Shown: positions 22,356 through 33,644 of the stretch, piece after piece
Position numbering within the stretch: position 1 is the first letter of the stretch
Layout: each line of letters starts with the position of its first letter
Assembly (NCBI GenBank): GCA_019973155.2
Contig: BPQB01000004.1
Coordinates: forward strand, 62,001-126,000
Direction of reading: 5' to 3'
Length of the DNA: 64,000 nt
From: Phanerochaete sordida
Taxonomy: Eukaryota; Basidiomycota; Agaricomycetes; Polyporales; Phanerochaetaceae
Position numbers and translations under genes: made by a program
Notes under the pieces: generated by a model
The model's database searches: none
The model's input: the letters and a program-made list of their open reading frames with translations, nothing else
What the model was told of the DNA's origin: nothing

Positions 22356-22827
22356 CTTTTCAGTCGCGCCTCGAGAGCCCGACGTCCCCTTCTCATCCTC
22401 TCCCATGCACAGCCGTCCCCAGCCATCCGTTGCCTAAGGTGAGCATCTTATTCATCTCGTGTCATTCCCGCTTTCTGCATCCCCACTATGATGAATTTCA
22501 ATCACATATCAAGCTCAACAGTCTGACGGACACCCGTCCAATGCGGACTACATTCTGCAATACTGACCTTTCAACCTTTTTTGGTTCCTCTGCATCCTTG
22601 CATGACACGAGTATACTCATATACTTCCGCTCTGCCCCTAGGTCTCAGTCAGCTATACGTGACTCGGCATTCACTCAGTCATACCTCCCATTGTCTCCTC
22701 ACAGCACTGAAGGTCCGCCGGCTTGAGTGTGGCGACACCGTGTTCCCCAACGTCGAGTCCATAGAGCAGTGTGCATGTGTATATTATAGTACAAGGGAAT
22801 GCAGAATAAAATAGTGAAGCAAAACGA

Positions 22828-23999
22828 TCATAGAGCAGTGCCGCGCTCGAAGCTTGCCCGTATCTCTGCGGTATACTTGTCGTAGTAGCGAGCGATCTAG
22901 GGAAGCAAGATGAGCTTTCGTCTCGTTGAAAAACGCTGTGCATGCTTGCCTTCTTGTTGAAGACTCTGTTGCGTTCGTTGATGTACGTAACGTCGCCTTC
23001 CTCTTCGTTGTTTCGCTTTCTTGAGAATCGCTTCTTCTTGTCCACGCTGGGGGAATATGTCAGGAGACGGGTAACAATACGTCTTGCGAGGTCACGTACT
23101 CTGCGTTGATCTTTCCAACGACCCGGTCGATGGCGTCTTCACTAGGTTTGTTATCCGCGTATAGCAAGGTATTCGCATCACGGTATAGGCTCTCCGCCGC
23201 CAATCGTTGCTGTACACTTGTAGGTGCAAGCTGTGGGACATTTAATGTAAGTCTTCCGACAAGCAAGCTGCGAGTACTACGCACCGAGGGATCAAAGGTT
23301 GTGAGAGCACTCGAAGAGCTTCCACTGCTGCTGCCAGCTTTCGCAAGTGTTCCGGGCGCAAGACCCAGAGCAATCTCCTTCTGTCGGTTATACGCCGCAA
23401 GGTCAGGCTTGATATGGTCCAGGTCCTTCTTATACCGCTTGCGCGCCGCGTCCGCATCGTCTGTGAAGAGGGCACACCATTAGCACCAGCAGCCTCAGCT
23501 CCCGCACGGCACCACGGACGAGCACGCACTGTGGAACTCGAAGTCGGCGCGCCGCGACTTGCGCGCGAGCTTCTTCTCCCACTCGTCGTTCTCCTCGATC
23601 GTGTACTCCCAGTTCTTCGCGCGCTCGACGTCCTCGCCGCGCTCCTCCGCGTCCGCCTTCGTGCGCAGCGTCTCCGCAAGCTTGCGCTGCCGCTCGAGCC
23701 GCGCCGCCTCGCGCGCGGTCGTCTTCGCCTTCGCGCTCTCCTCGACGAGCTGCTTGCGGTTCTCGAGCGCGGACGTCCGCTGCGGGGGCGTGCGTGTGAG
23801 TGTGCGCCGGGCGCAGCGGGCACGCGCCACGCACCATTTTGCGGCGGAGCTCTTCCATCCTGGCCTTCCGCGCATCCATGGTCATCTTCTGGCTGCTGCC
23901 GCTCTCCCCCTCAGGAGACCCAGAGCCGTCCCGCTCAGCCTCATCGGTGTCGGTCATCTTCTCCACGAACTCTTGCGCGGCCTCGGCGACTTTGCTCAT
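22828..23999 (-). CDS. SYF2: Pre-mRNA-splicing factor SYF2
   Basis: Component of the NineTeen/Prp19-associated spliceosome complex in the nucleus. The protein starts MSKVAEAAQEFVEK at 23999. A charged coiled-coil middle holds the family hallmark RGEDVERAKNWEYTIEEND and WEKKLARKSRR (about 23700-23530). The next exons read YKKDLDHIKPDLAAYNRQKE and KPSEDAIDRVVGKINAE. The C-terminus reads DVTYINERNRVFNKK and IARYYDKYTAEIRASFERG, matching the conserved YINERN and YTAEI tail of yeast and human Syf2. The stop is at 22828-22830. About five short introns are needed. It is transcribed divergently from the gene at 24307 across a ~300-base shared promoter. Confidence 0.94.
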
Positions 24000-24306
24000 A
24001 TTCGATGCAGCTGAGGAATTGGCGTCTGCGATAGATACAATGGAGGAGAAAGGTATAGAGGAAAGTGCGGAGGTACTGGGAGTGGTTGGTGTCCTGCGTC
24101 AATGAGTGCAGGTGCCCGGTGCAGCATGAGCGCCTAGAGTAGCTGACATAAGCAATCGACAAAAATGGCAGGTCAGAACGTTGGCCGACTTCAACTCAAA
24201 CCTCGACACGTCGACTCCAAGCCTCGCCCGCTTCACGCTCGCTACGTTACGACTCGCATGACCCCTAGCCTATATCACTTGTAATTTCGTTGCAATCAAC
24301 GTCAAA
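24000..24306. other. Divergent promoter between SYF2 and the 24307 gene
   Basis: Shared upstream region. A TATA-like CCTATATCACTTG lies at about 24269-24281, some 30 bases before the plus-strand start. Nothing else seen. Confidence 0.45.
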
Positions 24307-25212
24307 ATGGACGCCCTGCTCGCCTCGGCCTCGCCGCGCCTCGGGTTCTCCGCCACGGTCACGAGCACGCCCAACGCAAAGCGTGACTCGCACGAATGTC
24401 GCTATCCTTCGTTCTTCGTCCCGCCCTCGCCGAGTCAAGATGACGCCTCGGAGCTGCCATCTATCGTCGTCGAGGACCTTACGTTCGTCTCGCCCGATGA
24501 CTCCACGCGCACGGTGCTCACGTCGCCGCGGATGCCTGTCTGGGACGCCTTCCCTGCGGCTGAGGAACCGAGTCCGCTCTGGGCGCACGATGTCACGCTA
24601 GTCTCGCCGCCGCCGTGCGGGCGCAAAGAGTGCTCTCTGGAGAAGCCCTGGCTGGACGCGTCGACGCTGAAGGAGTACCCGAAGTCCCCTCCGGCGGGCC
24701 GCCCGCGCACGGACAGCCTGCGGACGTTCGCGTCGTCGATGGAGGTCCTGGAGAAGATGGCGAGCCCTGCGGCCTCGGTGGTGACTCTGCGCTCGGGACG
24801 TTCGGGCGAGGGGCGGAGCCGAAAGAAAGCAACTGACGAGGGAAGCAAGTCACCCGCTGCCAGGCCCGCAAAAGGGAGGGCACCTGCCAGCCCGCACATG
24901 GCCGACACGTCGTCGGCACACACTACGCAGTCGCTCCGCAAGCGCGGCCCCAGCGCGAACCTGCGCGAAGCATACGTACGCAACCTATCCCGCACCCACC
25001 CCGCGCTCGACCCGCGCTACGCCTTCGAGTACCAGCTCACGCTTGCGATCCTGGACGCGATGGAGCGCGCGCCGCCGCGCCGACCAAGACCTGCTGGGCA
25101 GGGCGACAAGCAGGCGAAAGCGAAGCGGCTGTCGGCGCCATTCGTGCAGTCGCTTGGCAGCCTCAAGCGGCGCGTGCCCTCCCTGCGCGCGGCCTCTGTT
25201 GTCGGCCTGTAG
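24307..25212 (+). CDS. Hypothetical Ser/Pro-rich protein, single exon
   Basis: I do not recognise this 301-residue protein. It has one uninterrupted exon, unlike its neighbours. The sequence is mostly disordered: Ser/Pro/Thr-rich with acidic patches to about residue 150, then basic (GRSGEGRSRKKATDEG, PAARPAKGRAP). A more ordered stretch occurs near the C-terminus (LREAYVRNLSRTHPALD, YAFEYQLTLAILDAMERAPP). Several SP/TP sites suggest a phosphoregulated nuclear or scaffold protein, but that is guesswork. The antisense frames are also long, which reflects GC-rich codon use. A start in the TATA context just upstream supports a real gene. Confidence 0.62.
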   Translation: MDALLASASPRLGFSATVTSTPNAKRDSHECRYPSFFVPPSPSQDDASELPSIVVEDLTFVSPDDSTRTVLTSPRMPVWDAFPAAEEPSPLWAHDVTLVSPPPCGRKECSLEKPWLDASTLKEYPKSPPAGRPRTDSLRTFASSMEVLEKMASPAASVVTLRSGRSGEGRSRKKATDEGSKSPAARPAKGRAPASPHMADTSSAHTTQSLRKRGPSANLREAYVRNLSRTHPALDPRYAFEYQLTLAILDAMERAPPRRPRPAGQGDKQAKAKRLSAPFVQSLGSLKRRVPSLRAASVVGL

Positions 25213-25786
25213 AAGCACCTCTGGGTCGTGGTCGCGTCCGCTGGGCGGTGGAAGGTCTGGCGCGTTTCTGACTGGGTCGCCTCCGCAGCTGCGGACTATT
25301 TTTGTGTCATTAGTGTCATGGTTTTATCTCGTCTCGTTTTGTAGCGAATAGTCCGGCTGGAAGAATCTGCGCGTGCGGGGGTCGCAATCTTTTGACTGAT
25401 CGCGTGCATGGTCTGATTGTGTGCTTGAAGCGCTGTGTGGTGCACCTCCAGAGGCGGAAAGCGTGTCGAGTGAGATCGTCCATCGAGCAGACAGGCTGGG
25501 TCGTTGAGCACCGCATATCGGAATGACGCGAGCGACGGAGCGGACGACGACGAGAGGGTCGGTCGCGATGCCGACAGGGCTTGGGTGATCCGAGCAGATG
25601 GCGGGCCAGGTACAAGAACAACAGGAATCAATCTCCGCCGGGTGGTGCCAGAGTACAAATTTGAGCGGGTTGCGGTCGTCGTCGTCTCTCACGTTCGTCT
25701 TCCCCCCTTTGCACAACGCAACAAGACTTGTCGCTGCCCAGCGCACCCTTCCACTCGCTTTTCAGTCCGCTCTTTAGCTTCTAAAC
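25213..25786. other. Intergenic
   Basis: No supported gene; 3' flank of the 24307 gene and promoter of the Kre9-like gene. A C/T-rich tract around 25690-25780 precedes the start. Confidence 0.55.
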
Positions 25787-26636
25787 ATGTTCTCCAAGAC
25801 TTATCTTGTTGCCCTTGCTGCCCTCCCCTCCGCCCTCGCGACCATCTCCGTACGTGCCTCTTCTTGCGGCCATTACACGCCTATCTCACCTCCCCTCGCA
25901 ACCTGCAGATCACTCAGCCCATTGCTAGCACTTCCTGGACAGCCGGCCAGCAGCAGACCATCCAATGGATGGACGACGGCAAGACCCCCAGCCTCCAGCA
26001 GTTCGGCGCCTCCAAGGTCTCCATCTACGCTGGCAACGTCAACCAGCAGGTCCGTACCCGGTTCCAATTCTGACGCGCCTGCCGGGTACTCATTGTTCAC
26101 CTTCTGCAGACCGAGCTCCAGCAGATCGTCCCGAGCGTTGATGTCTCCACCACCGGCTCGATCGCCTTCACCCCCGACGCCACCATCGGTCCCAACGGCG
26201 ATGTCTAGTGAGTTCTCAGCGCGCCCGCCGCGTCCGCTGCGTACTGACCCCGCGCAGCTTCATCCGCTTCGAGTCGCTCGGCCTGAAGGACGCCACGAAC
26301 CCGCAGTTCCCGGCTGAGGCCTTCTCGGCCAAGTTCACGCTCACGGGCATGTCCGGCACCTTCAACTCCACCGTCCAGCAGGAGGTCGACGCCGGCTCGA
26401 GCGCGTCCGCTCCCGGCGCCGGCGCGTCGAGCACTGGCGCGGCCGCCGCCTCGAACACTGGCGCCTCCGCGCCCTCGTCGCCCGCCGCGACCAGCTCCAA
26501 GGCATCTACCTCTTCCTCCAAGAGCGCCGCGCCCTCGACGACCGGCGCCACCCAGGCGAACGGTGCGCGCGGCCTCTTCACGAGCGCGGGCCTCGTCGGC
26601 TCCGTTGCGGCCTTCCTCGGCGCGATGATGCTCTAA
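25787..26636 (+). CDS. Ser/Thr-rich GPI-anchored protein with Kre9/Knh1-like domain
   Basis: Cell-surface protein related to the gene at 6060. Exons are 25787-25849, 25909-26049, 26110-26217 and 26258-26636. A signal peptide (MFSKTYLVALAALPSALA) is followed by a Kre9-type domain: ITQPIASTSWTAGQQQTIQW, VSIYAGNVNQQ, IRFESLGLKDATNPQFPAEA and FTLTGMSGTFNST. An Ala/Ser-rich stalk and a GPI signal end the protein (NGARGLFTSAGLVGSVAAFL). The ITQP-to-IQWMDDG spacing is typical of the abundant small GPI proteins of agaricomycetes. Structural or wall-associated function is inferred from the family; no catalytic motif is present. Confidence 0.87.
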
Positions 26637-27159
26637 GCGTCGCGCCCGCCCATCCGCTATCCACACGCCTGCTGCTATCTGTCCTCGTTTAGATTGCCCC
26701 GCTTTGGAATTGAATATCTTACCTTTGGTTTCTCGCTTGCGTTTTTGCGCGCTCGTAGTACCCCTCCAACCTATGGTCCACGACTCTAGACATGCTGCTG
26801 CGCCGCGCACCCCACTCTCGCCGGCGACACGATTCACGATGCGTCATGTACATACGCGGACTGGCCTAGCTTACGTTCTTTAATACCACGAGCCCGTGTT
26901 GTTGTAATCTTTCGCATATTCTGACTCCATCTGGTGTGACGTACTCAATCGCTGAACGCCTCACATATCATGACGGTTCGTATGGCAAACGCGAAGGCTG
27001 TCCTCCAATCCCGTCTACCGTCAGCTCAGCGGCAAGTGCCCAGCGGGTACCCGCCATTGTTCATCCTGGTTCAACACGACTACGACATTTTCCAAGGAGA
27101 GCGTGGTATTGTACAGTGTCCATCTGTCTAAAGCATCCGCAGGCGAGAGGGGTATCACA
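26637..27159. other. Intergenic between convergent genes
   Basis: 3' flanks of the Kre9-like gene and VPS15. No feature seen. Confidence 0.6.
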
Positions 27160-30100
27160 TCATGACTCGGCACTCTCGACTCGCCACACCTTGATCACGC
27201 CCGCGCGATCACCACTGACGATGCCCCCACGGAACGGCGAGTCGATGCACACCAGCGCATTGATGGTATCTTGGTGGGCCTTTAGCAAGTTTTGCTGGTT
27301 GTGGTTGATCAGCGAAAGCCGCTGCGGTGGTCGGTTCGCCTGACTCGCACTCGGCGAGCTCACCCACGTCTCGACGTACGCTGCCGCCGCGCCGCTAGCG
27401 GCCTGCGCAGCACTGCAACAAAGCGCGGTGAGCAACGGCCATCACTGCATTCCGCACGGGCCATGCTTACCTGTACACCGGCCGCTCGCTGTCAGCGTCG
27501 GGCCCGCTGAGCACGACCGAGCGCTCCGGCTTGCCCAGGTCCCACAGCCGGATCCTGCGGTCCTCGGACGCGCACAGCATGAAGCCCCGCGCGCCCGCCC
27601 GCGCGAGCGCACCGTCGTCCGCGTCCGCCATCGGCGAGCGGAACAGCGCGCCGTGGCCCCCGAACTCCGCGCCGAGCACGAGCGCGCGCACGTCGGGCGA
27701 CGGCGCCTCCACGGGCAGCGGTAGCGGCGCCGCGCTGCCCCGCCGGCGCGACGCGACGAAGTCGCCCGGCGCGCCCCCGCCGTCCTGCCGCGCGCGCACG
27801 AGCGCGGCGAGCGCGGCCGCGGGGCTCGCCTCCGCGCCCTGCGCGGCGACCGCCTGCGGCTCCGGCACGGGCGCCGAGGCGGCGTGCGCGGTGCGCGTCG
27901 CGAAGCTCTCGACGAGCACCGAGCGCTCGATGTCCCACACCTCGACGAGCGTCGTCGCGGCAGGCGCGGTACCCTCGGCGCCGACGCTGCTCGCGCTCTT
28001 CGAGCCCTCGAGCGCGACGACGATCCAGCGGCCCTTGCCCTTCGTCGGGTGCACGACGCACTGGTGGATGCGCGCGGACTTGCCCTGCGCCGCGGCCCCG
28101 GTCCTCCAGCTCTTTATCAGGATGCCGAAGCGGAGATCCCAGAGCGAGAGAACCCCAGTGGCGGTGCCGCACACAACCCATGTACGCTTGCGGTCCAGGC
28201 AGAGGCACGTGATCGGCCCATAGTGTCGTGGGTTTTCCATCGTCTGGAGCACGCGTGACGTGCGCAAGTCCAGGATGCTGATGACTGAATGTGTAGTTCC
28301 GTAAAGGAGGTTGGATGCAGTCGCTAGAACTCAGTGTCAGTATGAAAATCGCATACCCTCCTATGTACGTACCGGTATTGTAATGAGCCATGCACGTCAC
28401 ATACTGCCCTGGGACATCCAATCGATGTTCGCGGATAGTCTGCAGCTTCCCATACTTCGGCAACCCTCCGCCTTGGCCCTGATTCCCGCTTACATGCACG
28501 CGCACAACGTATATACTTCCGTCCTCGGCAGCACTCACAAAGCAGTGCGTGGCCTCGACGAAGCATATCGCCTTCACGCGTGCGTGATGCTGGTTGTACG
28601 TGTGCCGCGGCTTGCTCGTCACGTTCCGCTCGAGCCGCGCGGTGTCCCATACCTTCACCGTCTTGTCGTCGGAAGCAGAGACGAAGAACATGTGGTCCGG
28701 TGAGACAGCCAGGCAGGTGACGGCATCCGTGTGCGAGGTGAGGTTGGCAATGAGCGACGTCTCGAGACGACGGTTGCTGCCGTCGCGGGGCATGTAGCTG
28801 TGGCGAGCGGCATTCCGCCGGCGGACCGGGCCCTCGTGCACGCGAGGCCCGAAGTCTGCCTGCGAGTCCCGATTGTTCTCGAGATACATGTGCTCAAGGA
28901 GGTTGCTGATCCCGGGCTCTTGGCCATCTGACACCATAACTTTAGCAAGTGTGATGAGGATGCTGTAGTCAACACACCATATGTGGAGATCGGCACCAAG
29001 GTCGATATCCGTGGGCGTTCGCCTCGAATTGTGCCCGCAAGGGACACTGGTGAAGACCTGCCTGACCGCTCAGGCGAGCCATCCCGGAGCTGTGGATGCG
29101 ACTCCAGCACGCCCGTAGCATTAGCTTTAGACGAGCCAACCGCAGGAAGCGCTTTCTGGCCGTGGATGCTACCGAGATGCAGGCGATGTGCACCGAAGGA
29201 CGAGTTTGCCCCTGACACCACCGAGTCGGTCGGACTGCTCGGGCGTTCCAGCGGCACGTCGGAAACGGCGGTGTTCGAGCTTGTCGGGGTAAGGCTGTCG
29301 ACGACAGGGACACTAGGGCTACGAATATCGCGAGTGGTCGGTGTCGCGGAGACCGACGTTGCCGAGCCGTTGATGATAGCGAGCCTTCGGCGTAGATCCT
29401 CGAAAGGGGCGCCCGGGGCGCCCAAGCTGAAGTCTGCGCTCATGGTACGATGCGAACGCGGCGTTCCTGAGAGTATTGGGCTGCGAACGAGTTCCGATAC
29501 AGCGCGCTGTGCCACCAGTGGTCGGGCAGACCGCGGGGTCGTGATGGTGTCATTGGATGCCTTCAAGAAGACTGTTTGGGGGACCACCCCCAGTTTCTGG
29601 AGTTCGATAGTGCTTGACACCTTCAAACCTTCGACCTCTGGCTCTACTCGTACTCGTGTCTCAAAGCTAGAATATTTTAAATTATTCTTGCCTGTGGAAT
29701 CCCAGCGTGCACGAACTTACCTTGCGATATTTCGAGCAAGTTTCGAGATAAAGTCGCGCATTGCATGCAGTTTGCTCTCGTCCATGGTGGTCATTCCGAG
29801 CTGCTGCAATTTCGTCATCTGAGTCTCATCCCTGTGCTACGCTCAGTGAAACTCGAGATGAATGCTGTGTTCACGTACTCTTCGTTTCTCGACCGCGAAG
29901 CTGCATTTGGTCTCACAGACGCTAGGCTATCCTTCGGAGAATCCGTCTTTACGGCTCGTTGTGTCCTCCAGAACACAGATTTATCTGCTGTCTTGGCCCA
30001 TGACTTTGCGGCGTCAAAGATGTGTCGAGGTAACTAATGCAGAGGTCGGTCATTTCCGTCCCCGATAGTGAGATATCTGACGTACTGGAGGCTTCAGAGC

Positions 30101-33052
30101 AAGCAATAGGCTTCGCTCATCCACATCTTGTATGTCAGATCGCAGGAAATGCTTGAGAGATGGGTACAGAATGCACCACACATCACTGGGTGGTAGATGC
30201 TTGGCCGCGGCCGCGATGAACGCTGCTGCACCTGCGCGAATCTCAGGTAAGCCAGCGCAATACGGAAGAGAAGTCGACTTACCCTGCCTTATCCAGATAT
30301 TTGGATGATACAAGAAAGCAAGGGTGGCGCTGAGTAGCTCCCATATACGCATCTTCTGGAAGAGGCCTAGCTCGCAAAGACTGCGTAAGGATGCCAGCAC
30401 CCTTGCTACAACCGTCTCTTCCACGTCTGTGCACCCCGTAACTCAATACGCTTGGCAATAACAGCAATTAAATGACCCACCAGACAACGCCTGTATCATC
30501 AAAGGCAGAATGTAATCCTCGAGACTCCTTCCACCTGCGCACGCTGCGACCTCGACAATTGAATCAAAGAAGGCGTAGCGCAGCAGCCAGTCCCGATCGT
30601 TGAGGTACGTTATCATGTGGCTGAGAAGGACATCGTTTGTGCGCTGCTTGCCAAGGAAGATGCAGAGCGCAGAGATGTTGTGCAGGATTGACCGCTTCAC
30701 GACGGGCGAAGGGTCTACGAGTAGCGCTGAAAGCTGCTCCTGCACAGCGTTCTGCAGCTCTTGCATAGAAGCGTCGTAGGAAACCTACACAGACTAGTCA
30801 GCAGATATGTTTTGAGGAGGCAGAGAGTAATATACCTCGAAGTGGGTCTCGTCGTAATCTTGTCCCTCAGTGAGCGCTGCCGTCGCGCCGATCTTGTAAG
30901 CACCATGGGCTCGCAGAGCCTGGCCCATTTCAAGGTATCGCACAGCAGTGTCTGCGAGAGCGACGACGCACTGCGCATACATACATCTTACGGACACCTC
31001 CGGGTCGCGAACGAGTGGACTCAAGGCTGGGATGATGTACTCGGGGAAGATAGACGCGTTCGAGGGGGTAATCACAGTCACAAGCATGAGCTGCGGTTCT
31101 GTGAGCATGCTGGCCCGAGACAAGCGAGGGAGCGGCTTACCACTTGCATGAGCGTGCGCACTGCAGCTGAGCGGACTGTCGGAGCTTCGTCCTGAAGTAG
31201 TTCTACGATGTAGGGCACCATCCGGTCGAGCTTCGCCTCGTCTGTCAGTAGAGGCGCAAGGGCAAGGCAGACATCCAAAGCTCTGAGCTTTGACGATGGT
31301 AGGTTGCAGGTCCGTATGTTGGCAGTGAGTAATGCCAGCAATATCAAAGCAGGTCCGTCTGAAACGAGCTGAGTATGTGGGCGGATAATGGATATTCGAT
31401 CAGCTTACCCTCTTTCGCCGCTTTCCTTCCATCACCATAACCCTTCAACAGCTTGCTGTCGCGATTCGGTATCTCCAGCTCGACAGGGAATATATCCTTC
31501 CGGCTTATTAGCACAATATATGCACCGCCAATCGGAGCGACTCACCTGCAGCGGCTTGCCAGCTACATTTGGCGTTGCGAACTCTATCCTCACAGGATCC
31601 TTGACCGTGTCCTCCAAGTCCTCACTGCCCGCTGTAGGCAGAAGATAGGGTTCAACGCTCTCATAATCCGACCACAGCCGCTCCATCCGGTGATCAGAGT
31701 CGCTTGGGAGCTGGTCCGTCAGGCGATCGCCGTCGCTCGACAGACCTGGAAGCGCAGCGTTGGCGAGTGCAGGCGGCTTCGCGGTCGTCGGCGTCGCATT
31801 GGTCGGCGTAGCCGCGGTCGTCGAAGGATGCGACGGGTTTGGGAAGGAGAACGGTGAAGGACTCGATAACTCGTTCACCGACGCGACGTAGTTGTGGAGG
31901 AACGAGTAGAACGTTTCTGGGAAGACTGTTCCCCTCGCGTTGTGCAGCAGACTATCGAAAGTCGGCCGCTGCGCGGGGTCAATGGCGATCATGGACTTGA
32001 TCAAGTCCTAAATGATCTCCAGTCAGGCCCGTGTCCCTCGCGACCAAGGCAGTATGACGCACCCTTACGCCCTCGTCGTCGATCGTAGCCAGTTGTGCAT
32101 CAAGGTTCAGCTCTCCAGCACGATACTTGAAGAGCTGACTCAGCGAGAACAACGGTGTGCCCTCGAGAAAGAGCTCCGCCAGAACGCAACCCGCGCTGAA
32201 GCAGTCCATGGCCTCCGTCACCCGACCCTCCCGCTTGCCCTCCCCCTCGCGTTCGCGTTCTTTGTCGCGCCGCCTGCTCGCCTCGGGATCCTCATCCGCC
32301 GAGTAGAAGCGTTCCGGGGCGATGTAGCACGTCCGGCGGCCGCTCGTATCGAAGAAGAACGAGAAGTCCGCCGGGTCGTCCAGCGGCAGGTATGCGGGCT
32401 TGTGTGGCGCAAAGTCTGACACGAGTAGCCAGTTCCACGAAGTGATCAGGATGTTGGAGGTCTTCAGGTCTCCGTGCGCGATCTTGCGGTTCCGCGCGTC
32501 GCGCAGCGCTGTGAGCAGCTGGTACGCGAGCCATTTCTTCTCAATGTGGGACAGGAAGGGTCGGGTACTGCGCGTTTATGAGTGTTGAATAGAATACGTG
32601 CATTCACAGAACGCACCTTATACGGTCATACAGGCTGCTTGCAACCCATTGTCGAACGAGGTACCCCGCCTTGTCTGTCTCGACGAAGGACTGATATGTG
32701 TACACGTTCGGGATGTCGGCAAGCGCGTCCCTCTCCTCTAGAGCACTAGAGTAAGAGCTGGGAGCATCATGGATAAAATAAACACGCACGCTTCAGCCTT
32801 CGATGATACTTCCGCAGACTGAGACCGGGGTCAGGCTTGATGAAGATCTTCACAACGAGATATCCATTCTTGTGACGGCATTTCACTGTCTTGAGGAATC
32901 GTGCCGACCCAAGACTACGGCTAGTGAGTCATCAAGTCTGGGTATGATATTCAGCGAACGCACCTTCTCTCGTAGACTACATCGGAACCCAGCTCTGTCA
33001 CGAACGAGTCCAAGGCACCACTCGTCCTCACGAGACTCTGCGCGTTGCCCAT
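27160..33052 (-). CDS. VPS15: VPS15 regulatory protein kinase of the Vps34 PI3-kinase complex
   Basis: Large (about 1,500 aa) subunit that activates Vps34 on endosomes and autophagic membranes. It begins MGNAQSLVRTSG at 33052, with Gly2 in a myristoylation context. The kinase domain (about 33050-31950) has HGDLKTSNILITSWNW as catalytic loop and SDFAPHKP in place of DFG, then CYIAPERFY; this degenerate DFG region is typical of Vps15. Kinase-end DLIKSMIAIDPAQRPTF is followed by a Ser/Thr-rich linker. HEAT-like repeats run from about 31400 to 30050 (LDVCLALAPLLTDEAKLDRM, VSVRCMYAQCVVALADTA, YLNDRDWLLRYAFFDSIVEV). WD40 repeats run from about 28870 to 27160 (SHTDAVTCLAVSPDHMFFVS, KTVKVWDTARL, GPITCLCLDRKRTWVVCG, VIKVWRVESAES at the end). 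More than ten short introns are needed. It is one gene, not three. Confidence 0.95.
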
Positions 33053-33644
33053 GCTGAAGGAGAGGAGTAGTTCAAAAGGCAAAGGCTACGGGTAGTGGCG
33101 TGCCGCGCGGAGACGCTGCAAGCCCGCCGGATGTGTCGGCAAGGCTCGAGAAGTCGCGTCGAAGAGCGCAGAGTCGCGTAGATATTAGGGCCAGAGAAGC
33201 AGAGTACACGAGCAAGACAAGGGGGTCAGACAGCGATTGGAGGTTTACAAGTAGAGCAGAAGGTCAGAGGGTCCAGGTCCTAGGTCATGAAATCGTGAAG
33301 GTGGTGGTAGTGGTATATGAGCGTGACTGCGCCGCGTGTTGAGGTGCTCGTGTGGCTCAAAGCGCCCGAGAAGGAGTTGACGCCACAACGGTCCTGCTCT
33401 CCAAATCTGTCGTTGGGCCCAAGCTGTGAGGTTACTCACTCAAGATATTCTAGGGATATGCCTCTCCTACACTTCGAAAACATTGACAGTAGTCTTCGAG
33501 AGAAACTCCTCGCTCCGCAGCAGACCAGCTCTTGTCATGCCTTTCCCATATTTTTATGCGGATTTAATTGTAAAATATGGGTAAAATAAGCCAATCCCGC
33601 ACACACGTTGTCCTTACTCCTTGGAGAGATGAGCCTGGTGCAGC
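33053..33644. other. Intergenic: VPS15 promoter and La-module gene 3' flank
   Basis: AT-rich at 33540-33600. No ORF with support. Confidence 0.55.

Larger units (their letters stand above)
21786..22827. other. About 1 kb without a recognised gene between Hsp20 and SYF2
   Basis: Holds the Hsp20 promoter and an orphan plus-strand TATA and pyrimidine tract (22350-22420) that leads into only a 10-codon ORF beginning at 22405. Further right it is T-rich with no supported ORF. Confidence 0.5.

Noticed and set aside
27492..28937. Long frame on the minus strand running past the WD40 exons with Arg/Ala-rich sequence
   Set aside because: The downstream part is a wrong frame of the VPS15 WD40 exons. 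The true frame gives VEVWDIERS and WD repeats.
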